NCBI RefSeq assembly: GCF_014204975.1
Contig: NZ_JACHMM010000001.1
Location: forward strand, 620,001 to 684,000
Length of the DNA: 64,000 bases
DNA from: Jiangella mangrovi
GTDB taxonomy: Bacteria > Actinomycetota > Actinomycetes > Jiangellales > Jiangellaceae
Direction of reading: 5' to 3'
Of this stretch, positions 51,458-61,048 are shown piece by piece. The notes below the pieces were generated by a model that did no database searches, was not told the origin of the DNA, and saw nothing but the letters and a program-made list of their open reading frames with translations. Position 1 is the first letter of the stretch. Each line of letters opens with the position of its first letter. A program made the translations under genes and the position numbers.

Positions 51458-52612
51458 ATGGCTGGAGTCCAGCGCACGCTCATCCTGCCCTCCGAGGGGT
51501 ACGGCGATGAGCCCAAGAGCGAGGCCGACGTCCTGCTGACGGCCGCTGCGCGGGTGCAGGCAGCCCTCCCTTCGGGTTGGACGCTCAAGACGAGGACTGA
51601 GGTCGGCGGGCTAGACGACTCAACCAACACCTATCGCCGTGCCGACTCGCGACTCGCGCTCGTACGCGAGGGGAAGATCGTGGTGACATACGTCGTCGAG
51701 GTCAAACGCGTCCTGACGTCGAACAGCCTGCTTCCCGCCATCAATCAGCTTCTCGCCCTGCGGAGCGACAAATCGGCCCGGATGCGGCCGATGCTGATCG
51801 CTCGCTACCTCAGCTCCCAGCAACAGCGCGTATTGCAGGAACGTGGCATCGCCTACGCCGACGCAACAGGGAACCTAAGGCTGACATCGGATGACCCACT
51901 GATCCTGCTGTCCGATCGGGGTGCGAGCGCCGATCCGTGGAGAGGTCCCGGACGGCCAACGACCAGTCTCAAGGGCCTCCCTGCCGCCAAGCTCGTGCGC
52001 GCACTTGCTGACTTCGTTCCGCCGTACTCCGTCGCCGATCTCGCCGACCTGGCCGGCGCCTCGCTGGGCGCGGCCTACCGCCTCTGCGACTATCTCGCCG
52101 GCGAGAGGCTGCTCACCCGCGTCGAACGCGGGCCGATCACGGACGTCGACTGGCCCGAACTGCTCCGGCGATGGAGCCAGGAAGCTCGATACCTCGACAC
52201 CAGCACGACGCGTGGCTTCCTCGAACCTCGTGGGCTGGACAACCTCGTCGAGAAACTCGGCAACCAGACGCCGTCGCAGCGCTACGCAGTCAGCGGCTCC
52301 TTGGCCACCCAGCCGTACGCGCCGTACGCCGAAGCTCGCATGGGGCTCATCTACGCACAGGACCCGGTGAAGATCGCATCGGACCTCGGCCTGCGGCCCG
52401 TGGAGACTGGTGCCAACGTCATCCTCGCCGCGCCACGCTCCCCGGCGGTCTTCGAGCGCACCTCGACCTGGCGAGACGTCACCATCGTTGCCCCCAGTCA
52501 GGCTGTCGCCGACCTCCTCGGTGGGCCAGGCCGAAACCCTGCCGAAGGCGACTATCTGCTGGGCTGGATGAAGGAGAACGAGGATGCCTGGCGCCAACAA
52601 CTTGATCGTTGA
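51458..52612 (+). CDS. AbiEi-family antitoxin-like protein (nuclease-fold plus winged helix)
   Basis: A protein of 384 residues. The first 130 residues have a PD-(D/E)XK-like set (RADSRLALV, then YVVEVKRVL) and the phrase LQERGIAYADATGNLRLTSD, characteristic of the AbiEi group of type IV antitoxins (COG4861-like). A winged helix follows (YSVADLADLAGASLGAAYRL), then a C-terminal domain with SGSLATQPYAPYAEARMGLIYAQDP (in part). It should repress its own operon and neutralise the partner. Its end overlaps the nucleotidyltransferase gene by 29 bases. Confidence 0.78.
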   Translation: MAGVQRTLILPSEGYGDEPKSEADVLLTAAARVQAALPSGWTLKTRTEVGGLDDSTNTYRRADSRLALVREGKIVVTYVVEVKRVLTSNSLLPAINQLLALRSDKSARMRPMLIARYLSSQQQRVLQERGIAYADATGNLRLTSDDPLILLSDRGASADPWRGPGRPTTSLKGLPAAKLVRALADFVPPYSVADLADLAGASLGAAYRLCDYLAGERLLTRVERGPITDVDWPELLRRWSQEARYLDTSTTRGFLEPRGLDNLVEKLGNQTPSQRYAVSGSLATQPYAPYAEARMGLIYAQDPVKIASDLGLRPVETGANVILAAPRSPAVFERTSTWRDVTIVAPSQAVADLLGGPGRNPAEGDYLLGWMKENEDAWRQQLDR

Positions 52613-53396
52613 GGCACGTGCCGCGCTGCTAGACGCAGTGGCAGCTCTCGAAGCCCACAAGGCCTCGGTGATCCTCATCGGCGCCCAAGCGATCTACCTG
52701 CGCACCGGCAGTGCCGCCTTCGCTCTGGCCGAAGCAACGAAAGATTCCGACCTGGCCATCGACCCGCGGAAGCTCGGCGAGGATCCTCGTCTCGAAGAAG
52801 CAATGACCGGAGCGGGCTTCATCCTCAATCCGGTCAGCCAGCAACCCGGTGCCTGGATGTCGCCCAACGGAATACCCGTCGACCTCATGGTCCCCGAACA
52901 CCTCGCCGGCTCGGGAAGTCGGCGCGGTGTCCGCATCCCGCCCCATGACAAGCGCTCGGCCCGCCGCGCGGCGGGCCTTGAGGCGGTGATCATCGACCTG
53001 TCTCCGATGACCGTCGAGTCCCTCAATGGAGACGGCCGGAGTGCCACTATCAATGTCGCCGGATCGGCCGCGCTCCTGGTCGCGAAGCTGCACAAGATCG
53101 GTGAGCGTGTCAACACTCCCGACCGCCTCAACGACAAGGACGCCCACGACATCTACCGACTGCTGGTCGCGACCGAGACGCCCGACATCGCCGCGACCGT
53201 TCGCGAACTCCTCTCCGACGAGTTGTCCCAGGAGGTCACGACACGAGCGCTCAACTACCTGAAGGACCTATTCGCAAGCCCGGAGGCTCTCGGTTCGACG
53301 ATGGCCGGACGCGCCGAGGAGGGAGTCGGCCAGCCAGACACTGTTTCGGTCTCAGTCAGCTTCCTGGCGCAGGACCTGCTGTCAGCATTGGCGTGA
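52584..53396 (+). CDS. AbiEii-like nucleotidyltransferase toxin
   Basis: A protein of 270 residues. The nucleotidyltransferase motif is VILIGAQAIYLRTG, then ATKDSDLAID, with the two acidic residues in DSD. A later RLNDKDAHDIYRLL gives the lysine/aspartate pair expected in AbiEii-type and MenA-like toxins, which modify tRNA or other targets to stop growth in phage-infected cells. ATG 52584 has GGAGAACGAGG upstream. The gene order antitoxin-toxin with overlap is the family norm. Confidence 0.78.
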   Translation: MPGANNLIVEARAALLDAVAALEAHKASVILIGAQAIYLRTGSAAFALAEATKDSDLAIDPRKLGEDPRLEEAMTGAGFILNPVSQQPGAWMSPNGIPVDLMVPEHLAGSGSRRGVRIPPHDKRSARRAAGLEAVIIDLSPMTVESLNGDGRSATINVAGSAALLVAKLHKIGERVNTPDRLNDKDAHDIYRLLVATETPDIAATVRELLSDELSQEVTTRALNYLKDLFASPEALGSTMAGRAEEGVGQPDTVSVSVSFLAQDLLSALA

Positions 53397-53439
53397 TCGG
53401 CGACGGGCCCCGCGGCTCTGAACCGGGAGATATTGACAC

Positions 53440-53575
53440 ATGTGCGACATACACGCCGAACTCGAGAGCTTGAGGCGCGAGAACGCACGCCTGCGCAAGC
53501 TCCTCAAACTGACCGACGCGGAAGCCGCTCCTGCTCTTGGCGCCCAGACAGCTTGGTTCGACAAGGCACCAGGAC
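53440..53575 (+). pseudogene. 5' fragment of the TOTE primase-helicase gene, cut by IS3
   Basis: ATG 53440 opens a frame of 45 codons (SLRRENARLRKLLKLTD, a leucine-zipper start) that runs directly into the insertion sequence. If the IS and one GGAC copy are removed, base 53575 joins 54913 and the frame continues without a break into the helicase (CCG then GTG GAC GCG). The rejoined gene would have 781 codons. The pieces match the usual start of TOTE-type proteins. Confidence 0.85.
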
Positions 53576-53603
53576 TGAACCGCCCCGGGGTGTCCGGAGA
53601 CTT
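53576..53603. repeat. IS3 left inverted repeat
   Basis: This is the 28-base left end. It differs from the complement of the right end (54881-54908) at two positions only (17th and 24th). Confidence 0.88.
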
Positions 53604-53624
53604 CATTAGTTGGAGGATGAGGTC

Positions 53625-53951
53625 ATGGCACGTCCCTCGAAGTACCCGCGGGAGTTGCGTGAGCGGGCGGTCCGGATGGTTGGCGAGGCTGTGGAGCGGG
53701 GTGACTACCCGAGTGAGTTCGAAGCGATCCGCACCATCGCGGGCAAGCTCGGGATCGGCTCGGCGGAGACGCTGCGTCAGTGGGTGCGCCGGACCGAGAT
53801 CGACGGCGGTGCTAGGCCGGGCAGGACCACGCAGGAGCTGGCGGAGATCCGGGAGCTCAAGCGCGAGGTGGCCGAGCTGCGCCGGGCGAACGAGATCCTC
53901 AAGAGCGCGTCGGCTTTCTTCGCGGCGGAGCTCGACCGCCCACACCGGTGA
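53625..53951 (+). CDS. IS3 transposase OrfA
   Basis: A protein of 108 residues. An HTH (PRELRERAVRMVGEAVERG, SAETLRQWVRRTEID) is followed by a leucine zipper (IRELKREVAELRRANEILK). ATG 53625 lies eight bases after GGAGG. Its stop overlaps the orfB start (GTGA), and orfB is in the -1 frame that remains open through the overlap, so an OrfAB fusion by -1 slippage is expected. Confidence 0.92.
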   Translation: MARPSKYPRELRERAVRMVGEAVERGDYPSEFEAIRTIAGKLGIGSAETLRQWVRRTEIDGGARPGRTTQELAEIRELKREVAELRRANEILKSASAFFAAELDRPHR

Positions 53952-54868
53952 TCATCGACTACATCAGCGAGCACAAGGACCGGTTCGGGGTCGAGCCGAT
54001 CTGCCGCGTGCTGTCCGAGCACGGCGTCCAGATCGCCCCGTCCACCTACTACGACAACCTGCGCCGGGGGCCGTCGAAGCGGGCGCTGCGCGACACGCAG
54101 ATCGTCGAACTGATCGCCGCGGCGCGTGAGCAGCGGTTCATCGCCCGCTTCGGTGCGCGCAAGATGTGGCTGCACCTGCGCCGGGCCGGTCACGACGTGG
54201 CCCGGTGCACGATCGAGCGGCTGATGACAGCAAACGGCTGGCACGGGGCCCTGCGCGGCAGCCGTGTGCGCACCACGATCGGCGACCCGCGCGACGCGCG
54301 GGCGGCTGATCTGGTCGATCGGGACTTCACCGCGACCTGCCCGAACCAGCTGTGGGTGGCCGACTTCACCTACGTGGCGACCTGGACCGGCACCGTCTAC
54401 GTGGCGTTCGTCTTCGACGTGTTCTCCCGGATGATCGTCGGCTGGCGCGCCGCCACCAGCATGAGCACACAACTCGTGCTCGACACCCTCGAGCACGCCA
54501 TCTGGTCACGCCGCCAAGCCGGCATCACCGACCTGACCGGGCTGGTCCACCACACCGACGCCGGCTCCCAGTACACCTCGTTCGCGTTCACCACCCGGCT
54601 GCTCCAAGCCGGCGTCGACGCATCGGTGGGTTCGGTCGGTGACGCCTACGACAACGCCCTGGCCGAGTCCCAGATCGGTGCCTACAAGACCGAACTGATC
54701 CGCCCCGACGGGCCCTGGCGCGACCTCGAACACGTCGAGATCGAAACCCTGAACTGGGTTCACTGGTTCAACCACGAACGGACCCACGAGTCCATCGACG
54801 ACCTCACACCAGCCGAGGTCGAAGCCGCCCACTACGCTGCACGAAACCGTCTCACCCCAACCGGGTAG
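53948..54868 (+). CDS. IS3 transposase OrfB (DDE integrase domain)
   Basis: A protein of 306 residues. A leading HTH_21 region (YISEHKDRFGVEPICRVL) is followed by the rve core. The catalytic set is visible: Asp in LWVADFTYVATW, Asp in VHHTDAGSQYTS and Glu in YDNALAESQIGAYKTE. The end FNHERTHESIDDLTPAEVE is standard for IS3. No disruption is seen. Confidence 0.93.
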   Translation: MIIDYISEHKDRFGVEPICRVLSEHGVQIAPSTYYDNLRRGPSKRALRDTQIVELIAAAREQRFIARFGARKMWLHLRRAGHDVARCTIERLMTANGWHGALRGSRVRTTIGDPRDARAADLVDRDFTATCPNQLWVADFTYVATWTGTVYVAFVFDVFSRMIVGWRAATSMSTQLVLDTLEHAIWSRRQAGITDLTGLVHHTDAGSQYTSFAFTTRLLQAGVDASVGSVGDAYDNALAESQIGAYKTELIRPDGPWRDLEHVEIETLNWVHWFNHERTHESIDDLTPAEVEAAHYAARNRLTPTG

Positions 54869-54914
54869 AGACACGATCCCAAGTGTCCGGAAACCCCGGG
54901 GCGGTTCAGGACCG

Positions 54915-57119
54915 GTGGACGCGCATTCCTCGTCACGAGCCAAGGTCGAGTTCTACGCAACCCTGTTCGGCGCACGACGCGACGTTTATGCCGTCCGCTG
55001 GGAGAACGCCCGCACCGGCCAGGCGGGGTGGATGCCCGCCGTCGAGGGTGGCTGGCGCAAGGGCCGACCAGCCTCCGACATACGCTACCTGTCGCTGACG
55101 CCCGAGGTGCTCACCGCGCATCTGACCGGCGACGTCCACATCGGCCTCTACCCGATGCTCCCCGGCGACCAGACCTGCTGGCTCACCGCAGACTTCGACG
55201 GACAGGCCGCCATGCTCGACGCGCTCGCCTACCTGAAGGCAGCACGCGCCGTGGGTGCACCCGCCGCCCTGGAGGTGTCCCGCTCCGGGATCGGAGCGCA
55301 CGTGTGGGTCTTCTTCACGGATGCCGTTCCGGCAGTCACAGCACGCCAGCTCGGAACAGCCCTCGTCCGCGAAGCGATCGCGATTCGTGGCCGCATGGAC
55401 CTGCGCTGCTACGACCGGCTGTTCCCGTCCCAGGACGTACTGCCCGGGCAAGGCCCTGGCAACTTGATCGCGGCCCCGCTGCACGGCAAGTCACGCAGGC
55501 TCGGAACCACGGTGTTCCTCGACCTGGCTACACTTGAGCCTTTCGAGGACCAGTGGGATTACCTCTCCACCTTGGAGCGCCTCACCCCGAAGCAAGTCGC
55601 CAAACTCTCCTCCGCGCTTCGGGAACCGACCGTCGGGGCGCGGGTCGACCGCGCGCAGCCCGCCCGGTCGACCAAGACCCAACCCAGACCGGCTCCGATC
55701 GTGCATCTGACCCTTGCCGGCGCAGTGAGGATTCCCGGGTCGGAACTGAGCCCCTCGCTCTATGCGACCTTGAAGCACGCAGCGTCCACGTACAACCCCG
55801 AGTTCTACGATCGCCAGCGCCGCCGTCAGTCGACCTGGAACGTCCCGCGCATCATCACCTCCTACGACGAGACGCTGGATGACGACCTCGTTATCCCACG
55901 CGGACTACGCGACACAGCCACGAAGCTCATCGAGGAAGTCGGCAGCAAGATCGACGTCGACGACCAGCGAGTCACCGGTGACGCAGTGCAACTCTCGCCC
56001 TCAATCGACCTCAAGCCGCAGCAGCAGGAAGCTGTGGGGGCGTTGGTCCCGCACGAACTCGGACTATTGGTCGCACCACCCGGCTCCGGCAAGACCGTGA
56101 TGGCCTGCGCCGTCATCGCCCAGCGAGCCGTCTCCACGCTCGTGCTCGTGGACCGCAAGACGCTCGCCGACCAGTGGCGCCGCCAGATCCAGAACCTGCT
56201 CGGATTCAAACCCGGGCAACTCGGCGGCGGCCGTTCCAAGCTCACTGGCATCGTCGACATCGCCACCTTGCAGACCCTTGCACGACGCACCGACCTCGCC
56301 GAAAAACTGAGCACCTACGGCCAGGTCATCGTCGACGAGTGCCATCACGTCCCGGCAGCCGCGTTCGAGACCGCCGTCCGCGCAATCCCCGCCCGCTACT
56401 GGGTCGGGCTCACCGCCACCCCCTACCGACGCGACGGCCTCGACGACCTGATCGGCTTCCAACTCGGCCCCGTGCGACATACCTTTACTCATACCGATCC
56501 CGACACCCTCGAAGGAGCCGGCGCCGACCGGCCACGCCCGGTCCTTGTCGTCCACCCGACGTCGTTCCGGCTGGATGATCCGATCGACCTGTCAGTGCCG
56601 GGTGCCATCGCAGGCGTCCATCGCGCACTCGCCGAGGACGACGCACGCAACGAGCAGATCCTCACTGATGTCGTTGATGCCCTGGATCGCGGTCGGCACT
56701 GCCTCGTCCTCGCTCAACGCACCGGCCATGTCGACCACCTCGCCATCACACTCACCGAGCGGGGACTGGACCCCGTCATCCTCAAAGGCGGGATGGGCGC
56801 CAAGCAACGCGCCGCGGCCAACCAACGACTTGGTCCAGCCGACGACGGGCCGCCCCTCCTGGTCGTCGCAACCGGTCACTTCGTTGGCGAAGGCTTCGAC
56901 TGTCCCGCGCTCGACACCCTCTTCCTGGCCGGTCCGGTCTCGTTCAAGGGACGACTCGTCCAGTACGCGGGGCGCGTGCTCCGCGCCCATCCCGGCAAGC
57001 AGACCGCCGAGGTCCACGACTACCACGACACCCAGGTGCCTGTCCTCGCCGCAGCGCTAACCAAGAGAGCCCCCGGCTACGTCAGCCTCGGATTCCCCGA
57101 CCCTCGCAAGTCCACGTGA
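54915..57119 (+). CDS. TOTE-type primase-helicase, main part after the IS insertion
   Basis: A protein of 734 residues from GTG 54915. Residues 5-210 are an archaeo-eukaryotic primase-like domain of the TOTE type: the acidic pair in LTADFDG (Asp93, Asp95), SRSGIGAHVWVFF (His129) and DRLFPSQDVLPGQGPGNLIA. A superfamily II helicase follows (Walker A APPGSGKTVMA, Lys393; DECHH 474-478; LTATPYRRDG; motif VI YAGRVLRAHPGK). Such proteins sit in conflict systems. The IS removed the native start, so expression now depends on a weak site (AGGA, three bases) or on the IS. Confidence 0.85.
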   Translation: MDAHSSSRAKVEFYATLFGARRDVYAVRWENARTGQAGWMPAVEGGWRKGRPASDIRYLSLTPEVLTAHLTGDVHIGLYPMLPGDQTCWLTADFDGQAAMLDALAYLKAARAVGAPAALEVSRSGIGAHVWVFFTDAVPAVTARQLGTALVREAIAIRGRMDLRCYDRLFPSQDVLPGQGPGNLIAAPLHGKSRRLGTTVFLDLATLEPFEDQWDYLSTLERLTPKQVAKLSSALREPTVGARVDRAQPARSTKTQPRPAPIVHLTLAGAVRIPGSELSPSLYATLKHAASTYNPEFYDRQRRRQSTWNVPRIITSYDETLDDDLVIPRGLRDTATKLIEEVGSKIDVDDQRVTGDAVQLSPSIDLKPQQQEAVGALVPHELGLLVAPPGSGKTVMACAVIAQRAVSTLVLVDRKTLADQWRRQIQNLLGFKPGQLGGGRSKLTGIVDIATLQTLARRTDLAEKLSTYGQVIVDECHHVPAAAFETAVRAIPARYWVGLTATPYRRDGLDDLIGFQLGPVRHTFTHTDPDTLEGAGADRPRPVLVVHPTSFRLDDPIDLSVPGAIAGVHRALAEDDARNEQILTDVVDALDRGRHCLVLAQRTGHVDHLAITLTERGLDPVILKGGMGAKQRAAANQRLGPADDGPPLLVVATGHFVGEGFDCPALDTLFLAGPVSFKGRLVQYAGRVLRAHPGKQTAEVHDYHDTQVPVLAAALTKRAPGYVSLGFPDPRKST

Positions 57120-57273
57120 CCGCTCCACGCTGCGCGAGGGACCAGCCCGAGTGATACACGAAAGTGATTCACCAAGCAGCGGAAACGGCGTCCAGCAGCG
57201 GCACGCCGTGAACCGAAATTAACCGCGATCACCCCTCTGACCTGCGGCTTCGTCAAGATTCGTCGATGATCGT
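57120..57273. other. Right end region of the island
   Basis: There is no gene. It holds GAGTGATACACGAA (from 57149), the partner of the left end repeat, and a GTGAT/TTCAC inverted motif beside it. The sequence up to 57292 is unlike any part of the YyaL gene, so the junction must lie at or near 57293. Confidence 0.5.
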
Positions 57274-57450
57274 CTACGTGGCAACCTCGTGGCACCAGTG
57301 GCAGGCCGCGTAGCCGAGGCTGAGCAGCACCGGGACGTCGCGGCGCCGGGCCTCCGCGAACGCCTCGTCGCCCCACTCCCACCAGTCCACGGGGTTGTCC
57401 GCGTGTTGCAGGAGGTACGGGCTACGAGCGTCGCGGAGGCGGTTGGGCAT
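57274..57450 (-). pseudogene. Displaced 5' end of yyaL
   Basis: A frame of 58 residues from ATG 57450. Residues 2-53 match the start of YyaL ([20 protein letters not shown], then GYAACHWCH). Right after CHWCH the match ends and a stop follows five codons later. A GAGAGGA site precedes the ATG, so the fragment may still be translated. It marks the native promoter side of the interrupted gene. Confidence 0.88.
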
Positions 57451-57503
57451 CGGGTTCCTCTCGGGCCGGTGCCCCCAGCCTAGATCCCGCCGTCCGTCGT
57501 CGA

Positions 57504-60500
57504 TCAGGTGCGCCGGACCCGCCAGCGCACCGCCGCGCCCGCGGCGAGCAGCGCCGCCGCGACCAGCGCGACCAGCCGGAGCGGGTCGCCCAGACCGGTG
57601 TCGGGCAGGTCCGGCTCGCCCGGCTCACCAGGAGTGGGCGACGGCGACGCCCCCGGCTCCGTGGGGGACGGGGTCGGCGTGGGCGACGGCGTCGGCGGCT
57701 CGTCGGCCGGCGGGTCGACGAAGGTCACCGCGGCGATGTCGGTGCCCGCGTTGTCCGCAGTGATCGAGATCGTGTCGCTGGTGACGTCGTCCGGCAGCAG
57801 GTAGCCCTCGGGCGCGGTGATCTCGACCCAGTGGTAGTCGCCGAAGTCGAGGTCGCCGACCGAGCACAGCCCGTCGTCGCCGGTGGTGCAGGTGCCGACC
57901 ACGAAGTCGGCGTCGCCCTCGAGCACCAGGTCGAACACGGCGCCCGGCAGCGACTCGCCGGTGTCCTCGGCGACCTTGTGCACGCTCAGGTCCGACAGCA
58001 GCCGCGGGTCGTGCACGACGACCTGGGTGAGCTCGCCGCCCGCGTTCGAGGCGTCGATGACCACCGGGTCGCTCGTGGCGTCGTCGGGCAGCGCGTAGCC
58101 GTGCGGCGCGGCGGTCTCGACCCAGACATAGCTGCCGAAGTCGAGGTCCCCTACGGTGCAGGTGCCGTCGTCACCGGTCGTGCAACTGCCGACGGCCTCG
58201 CCGTCCTCGTCGCCGGCGCGCAGCTCGAACTCCGCGCCTGCGAGCGTCGTGCCGTCGTACGCGTCGACCTTCAGCACCGACAGCTCCGAGAGCAGCCGCG
58301 GGTCGCGGATCTCGAACACGGCCGGGTCGTCGACGGTGGACGCGTCGAGCACGATCGAGTCGCTCGTCACGTCGTCGGGCAGGTCGTAGCCCTGCGGCGC
58401 CGCCGTCTCGACCCAGTGGTACGTGCCGAAGCCGAGGTCGCCGATCGAGCAGGTGCCGTCCTCGCCGGTCGTGCAGCTGCCCACGACCTCGTCGCCGTCC
58501 TCGTTCACCAGGTCGAACTGCGCGCCGGCCAGCGGCGCGTCGTCGTCGGCGTCGAGCTTGAGGACCGAGAGCACACCCGGCTTGCGCGGGTTGAAGAACG
58601 TCAGCGGCTCGATCTCGGTGCCGGCGTTCTCGGCGGTGATCGTGACGAGCTCGCTGGTGGGGTCGTCCGGCAGGTCGTACCCGGGCGGCGCGGCGGTCTC
58701 GAGCCAGTAGTACGACCCGAAGCCGAGGTCCTCGACGGTGCAGGTGCCGTCGTCGCCCGTGGTGCACTCGCCGACGAGCGTGTCGTCCTCGAGGTACAGC
58801 TCGAAGGTGGCGCCGGCCAGCTCCAGCGGGGTGTCGGAGTTGCCGTCGAGCTTGCGCACCGACAGGTCGGTGAGCTGCTGCTCGTTCTCGACCGCCACCT
58901 CGACCGTGTCGCCGGCGTTGTCCGGGCCGATGGACACCGGGCCCTGGAACGCCGGGTCGGGCAGCTGGTAGCCGGTCGGTGCGCCGGTCTCCTCGACCCA
59001 GTAGTCACCGAAGAGGAGGCCGTCGACGGTGACCGCGCCCGTCGCGTCGGTGGTCACCTCGCCGGGCGGGTCGACGACGGCATCGTCGCCGGTCTCGAAC
59101 TCACCGTCGCCGTCGTCGAGGCGGACGACGAACGTCGCGCCGGCCAGCGCCTCGCCGGTGGTCGCGTCGGTCTTGACGATCCGGATCGCCGAGCGGACCT
59201 GACGGTCGGCCAGGGTCGAGACGGCGAGATCGGTGCCGGCGTTGTCGCGGTCGATGGTGGTCATGCCGCTGAGCCGGTCGGCGGGCAGCTCGTACCCGGC
59301 CGGCGCCTCGGCCTCGTACCAGTAGTAGGTGCCCCACGCGAGGGTACCGACGGTGCAGGTGCCGTCGTCGCCGGTGGTGCAGTCGCCGATCAGCGTGTCG
59401 CCGTCCGGCGCCTCCATCTCGCCGTCGCCGTCGTCGAGGTACAGCTCGAACGTGGCGCCGGCCAGCGGCTCCTGGGTGTCGGCGTCGAGCTTGCGGACGG
59501 TCAGCTCGGAGAGCAGCCGCGGGTCCTCGAACGCCGCGTCGATGGCGGCGTCCGGCGTGTCCTGGTCGATGACGATGCCGTCGCGGACCGGGTTCTCCGG
59601 CAGGTCGTAGCCGGTGGGCGGCTCCGTCTCGGTGACGGTGTAGGTGCCGGTCGGGAGGTCCTCGACCAGCACGGCGCCCTCGGCCGGGTCGGCGTCGTTC
59701 TCGCCGTTGTCGACGACCGTCAGGCTGACGCCGTCGGCCGCGCCGCCGGTGCCCTCGACGGTGAACGTCGCGCAGCAGACCGGGTCGCCGGACTCCGCGT
59801 CGAGCTTGGCCCACGCGAGGGAGCCGAGGCCGTTGACGAACGTGACCGTGGCGGTGCCGCCGGCCTCGACGGTGGCGTCCTGCGGCTCGCCGTCGGGGAC
59901 GTAGCCGGGCGGCGGGGCGGTCTCGGTGACGGTGTAGTCGCCGGGCAGCGCCGGGTCGACGACGATGACGCCGTCGGCCGGGTCGGCGTCGTTCACGTCG
60001 TTGTCGACGATGGTCAGCGAGCCGGGGTCGGCCGCGTCCGGGATCGGGTTGGGCTCGACGGTGAAGGTCGCGCCACCCAGCGGCTCGCCCTCGGCGTCCT
60101 GCTTCTCGATGACCAGCGCGCCGCACGGGTCGGCGACATCGACATCGCCGGTGACGTAGTCCTTGAGCTCCGAGCTCGGGCTGACGCCGGGCGCGCTGCG
60201 GACCCACAGCGCGCCGAAGCCGCCGAACGCGCAGTCGTCCTGCTCGCCGATCAGCGCGGTGAGATCGAAGGCGAGCTCGACGAACTGCTCGCGGTCCAGC
60301 GGCGACTCGTCGCTGGGCGTGGTGATGGCGGAGTCGTTGGCGAGGACGGTGACGTCGCCCGTCGCGCCGGCCGAGACCCAGCTGTCGCCGTCCCAGCGCT
60401 CGAAGGCGTCGACCCGGATCGCGCGGATGCCCTGGTTGAACAAGCTCACCCGCAGGTCGCCGACGGTGCGGTCGGGCACCACCGTGTCCTCACCGTTGAC

Positions 60501-60977
60501 GGTGTTGGGCTGCTGGTTCAGCTCGACGTACCAGCGGACGCTGCCGTTGTCGGTGCCGCGCTCGAAGCCGGCGAACAGGTACTGGTCGCCGCCGGAGACG
60601 CGGCTGTAGGTGTAGGCGCGGCCGAGGTCACCCTTGCCGGGCGCCGCCGCGGACCCGTCGTCGTTCCACGTCGAGAGGTCGTTCTCCTTGCTCCCGCGGT
60701 CGAACACGGTCGTGTCGGTGCCGCCGAGCGGGTCCTCGACCACGTCGACGCCGGGAAGGACCTCGGCGCTCCCCCAGTCGACCGGGTCGCCGTCGGGACC
60801 CGTCGCCGTCGTGTCGTTGTCGAAGCCCTCGTAGACGTTGCCGTCCATCTCGAAGCCACCGACGAGCTCGTTGTCGTCGTCGTTCGCCAGCGCGCTCGTA
60901 CCGGCAGCCGTCGTCGACGCGCCGACCAGTAGGAGAACCATCGCGACCCGCGCGAAAGACCGTCGCAAACCGGGCAT
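57504..60977 (-). CDS. LPxTG-anchored surface protein with eight SpaA-like repeats
   Basis: A protein of 1157 residues. Signal peptide ([20 protein letters not shown]), an N-terminal globular region (about 35-270), then eight prealbumin-like SpaA repeats, each opening with a VRKLDA-type strand and closing with an ETAAPxGY-type E-box. Several carry a CTTGDDGTC pair that could form a disulfide. A PT-rich wall linker leads to LPDTG (about 1124), a membrane helix and a basic tail. A sortase should attach it to peptidoglycan; none is encoded in the window. Adhesin or pilin-like function is inferred. Confidence 0.88.
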   Translation of the reverse strand: MPGLRRSFARVAMVLLLVGASTTAAGTSALANDDDNELVGGFEMDGNVYEGFDNDTTATGPDGDPVDWGSAEVLPGVDVVEDPLGGTDTTVFDRGSKENDLSTWNDDGSAAAPGKGDLGRAYTYSRVSGGDQYLFAGFERGTDNGSVRWYVELNQQPNTVNGEDTVVPDRTVGDLRVSLFNQGIRAIRVDAFERWDGDSWVSAGATGDVTVLANDSAITTPSDESPLDREQFVELAFDLTALIGEQDDCAFGGFGALWVRSAPGVSPSSELKDYVTGDVDVADPCGALVIEKQDAEGEPLGGATFTVEPNPIPDAADPGSLTIVDNDVNDADPADGVIVVDPALPGDYTVTETAPPPGYVPDGEPQDATVEAGGTATVTFVNGLGSLAWAKLDAESGDPVCCATFTVEGTGGAADGVSLTVVDNGENDADPAEGAVLVEDLPTGTYTVTETEPPTGYDLPENPVRDGIVIDQDTPDAAIDAAFEDPRLLSELTVRKLDADTQEPLAGATFELYLDDGDGEMEAPDGDTLIGDCTTGDDGTCTVGTLAWGTYYWYEAEAPAGYELPADRLSGMTTIDRDNAGTDLAVSTLADRQVRSAIRIVKTDATTGEALAGATFVVRLDDGDGEFETGDDAVVDPPGEVTTDATGAVTVDGLLFGDYWVEETGAPTGYQLPDPAFQGPVSIGPDNAGDTVEVAVENEQQLTDLSVRKLDGNSDTPLELAGATFELYLEDDTLVGECTTGDDGTCTVEDLGFGSYYWLETAAPPGYDLPDDPTSELVTITAENAGTEIEPLTFFNPRKPGVLSVLKLDADDDAPLAGAQFDLVNEDGDEVVGSCTTGEDGTCSIGDLGFGTYHWVETAAPQGYDLPDDVTSDSIVLDASTVDDPAVFEIRDPRLLSELSVLKVDAYDGTTLAGAEFELRAGDEDGEAVGSCTTGDDGTCTVGDLDFGSYVWVETAAPHGYALPDDATSDPVVIDASNAGGELTQVVVHDPRLLSDLSVHKVAEDTGESLPGAVFDLVLEGDADFVVGTCTTGDDGLCSVGDLDFGDYHWVEITAPEGYLLPDDVTSDTISITADNAGTDIAAVTFVDPPADEPPTPSPTPTPSPTEPGASPSPTPGEPGEPDLPDTGLGDPLRLVALVAAALLAAGAAVRWRVRRT

Positions 60978-61009
60978 ACCCGTCCCGCCCCCAAAAGAGA
61001 ATGCCCGGT
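60969..61009 (-). promoter_or_regulatory. Stem that sequesters the start codon of the surface-protein gene
   Basis: On the minus strand ACCGGGCAT (61009-61001) pairs perfectly with ATGCCCGGT (60977-60969), which begins with the start codon. The loop holds the ribosome site (GGGGGCGGGACGGG). Translation should be low while the stem is closed. Confidence 0.5.
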
Positions 61010-61048
61010 GCGAGTGGCCCGGGGCACATTACCCATAGAAAGGTCAAT

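Larger units (their letters stand above)
53576..54908 (+). mobile_element. IS3-family insertion sequence
   Basis: A complete element of 1333 bases with inverted ends TGAACCGCCCCGGGGT (26 of 28 positions match: 53576-53603 against the complement of 54881-54908). The target duplication is GGAC (53572-53575 and 54909-54912). It contains orfA and orfB in the -1 relation of IS3 elements. The ends and frames look intact, so it may be active. Confidence 0.92.
50857..57292. mobile_element. Island inserted in the 5' end of yyaL
   Basis: The segment 50857-51014 is repeated at 57293-57450 in the same orientation and at the same length, with 12 differences in 158 by hand count. The left copy reads into the intact gene and the right copy is cut off right after the CHWC codons. 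The simplest reading is insertion at the CHWC-coding sequence by an element that carries its own gene start. Cargo is an AbiE-like pair and a TOTE-type primase-helicase with an IS3 insertion. No integrase is encoded between the repeats. Confidence 0.75.

Noticed and set aside
57831..60932. A 1033-codon open frame on the + strand
   Set aside because: It is antisense to the SpaA-repeat protein and its product is a low-complexity Val/Arg/Gly sequence without any domain.
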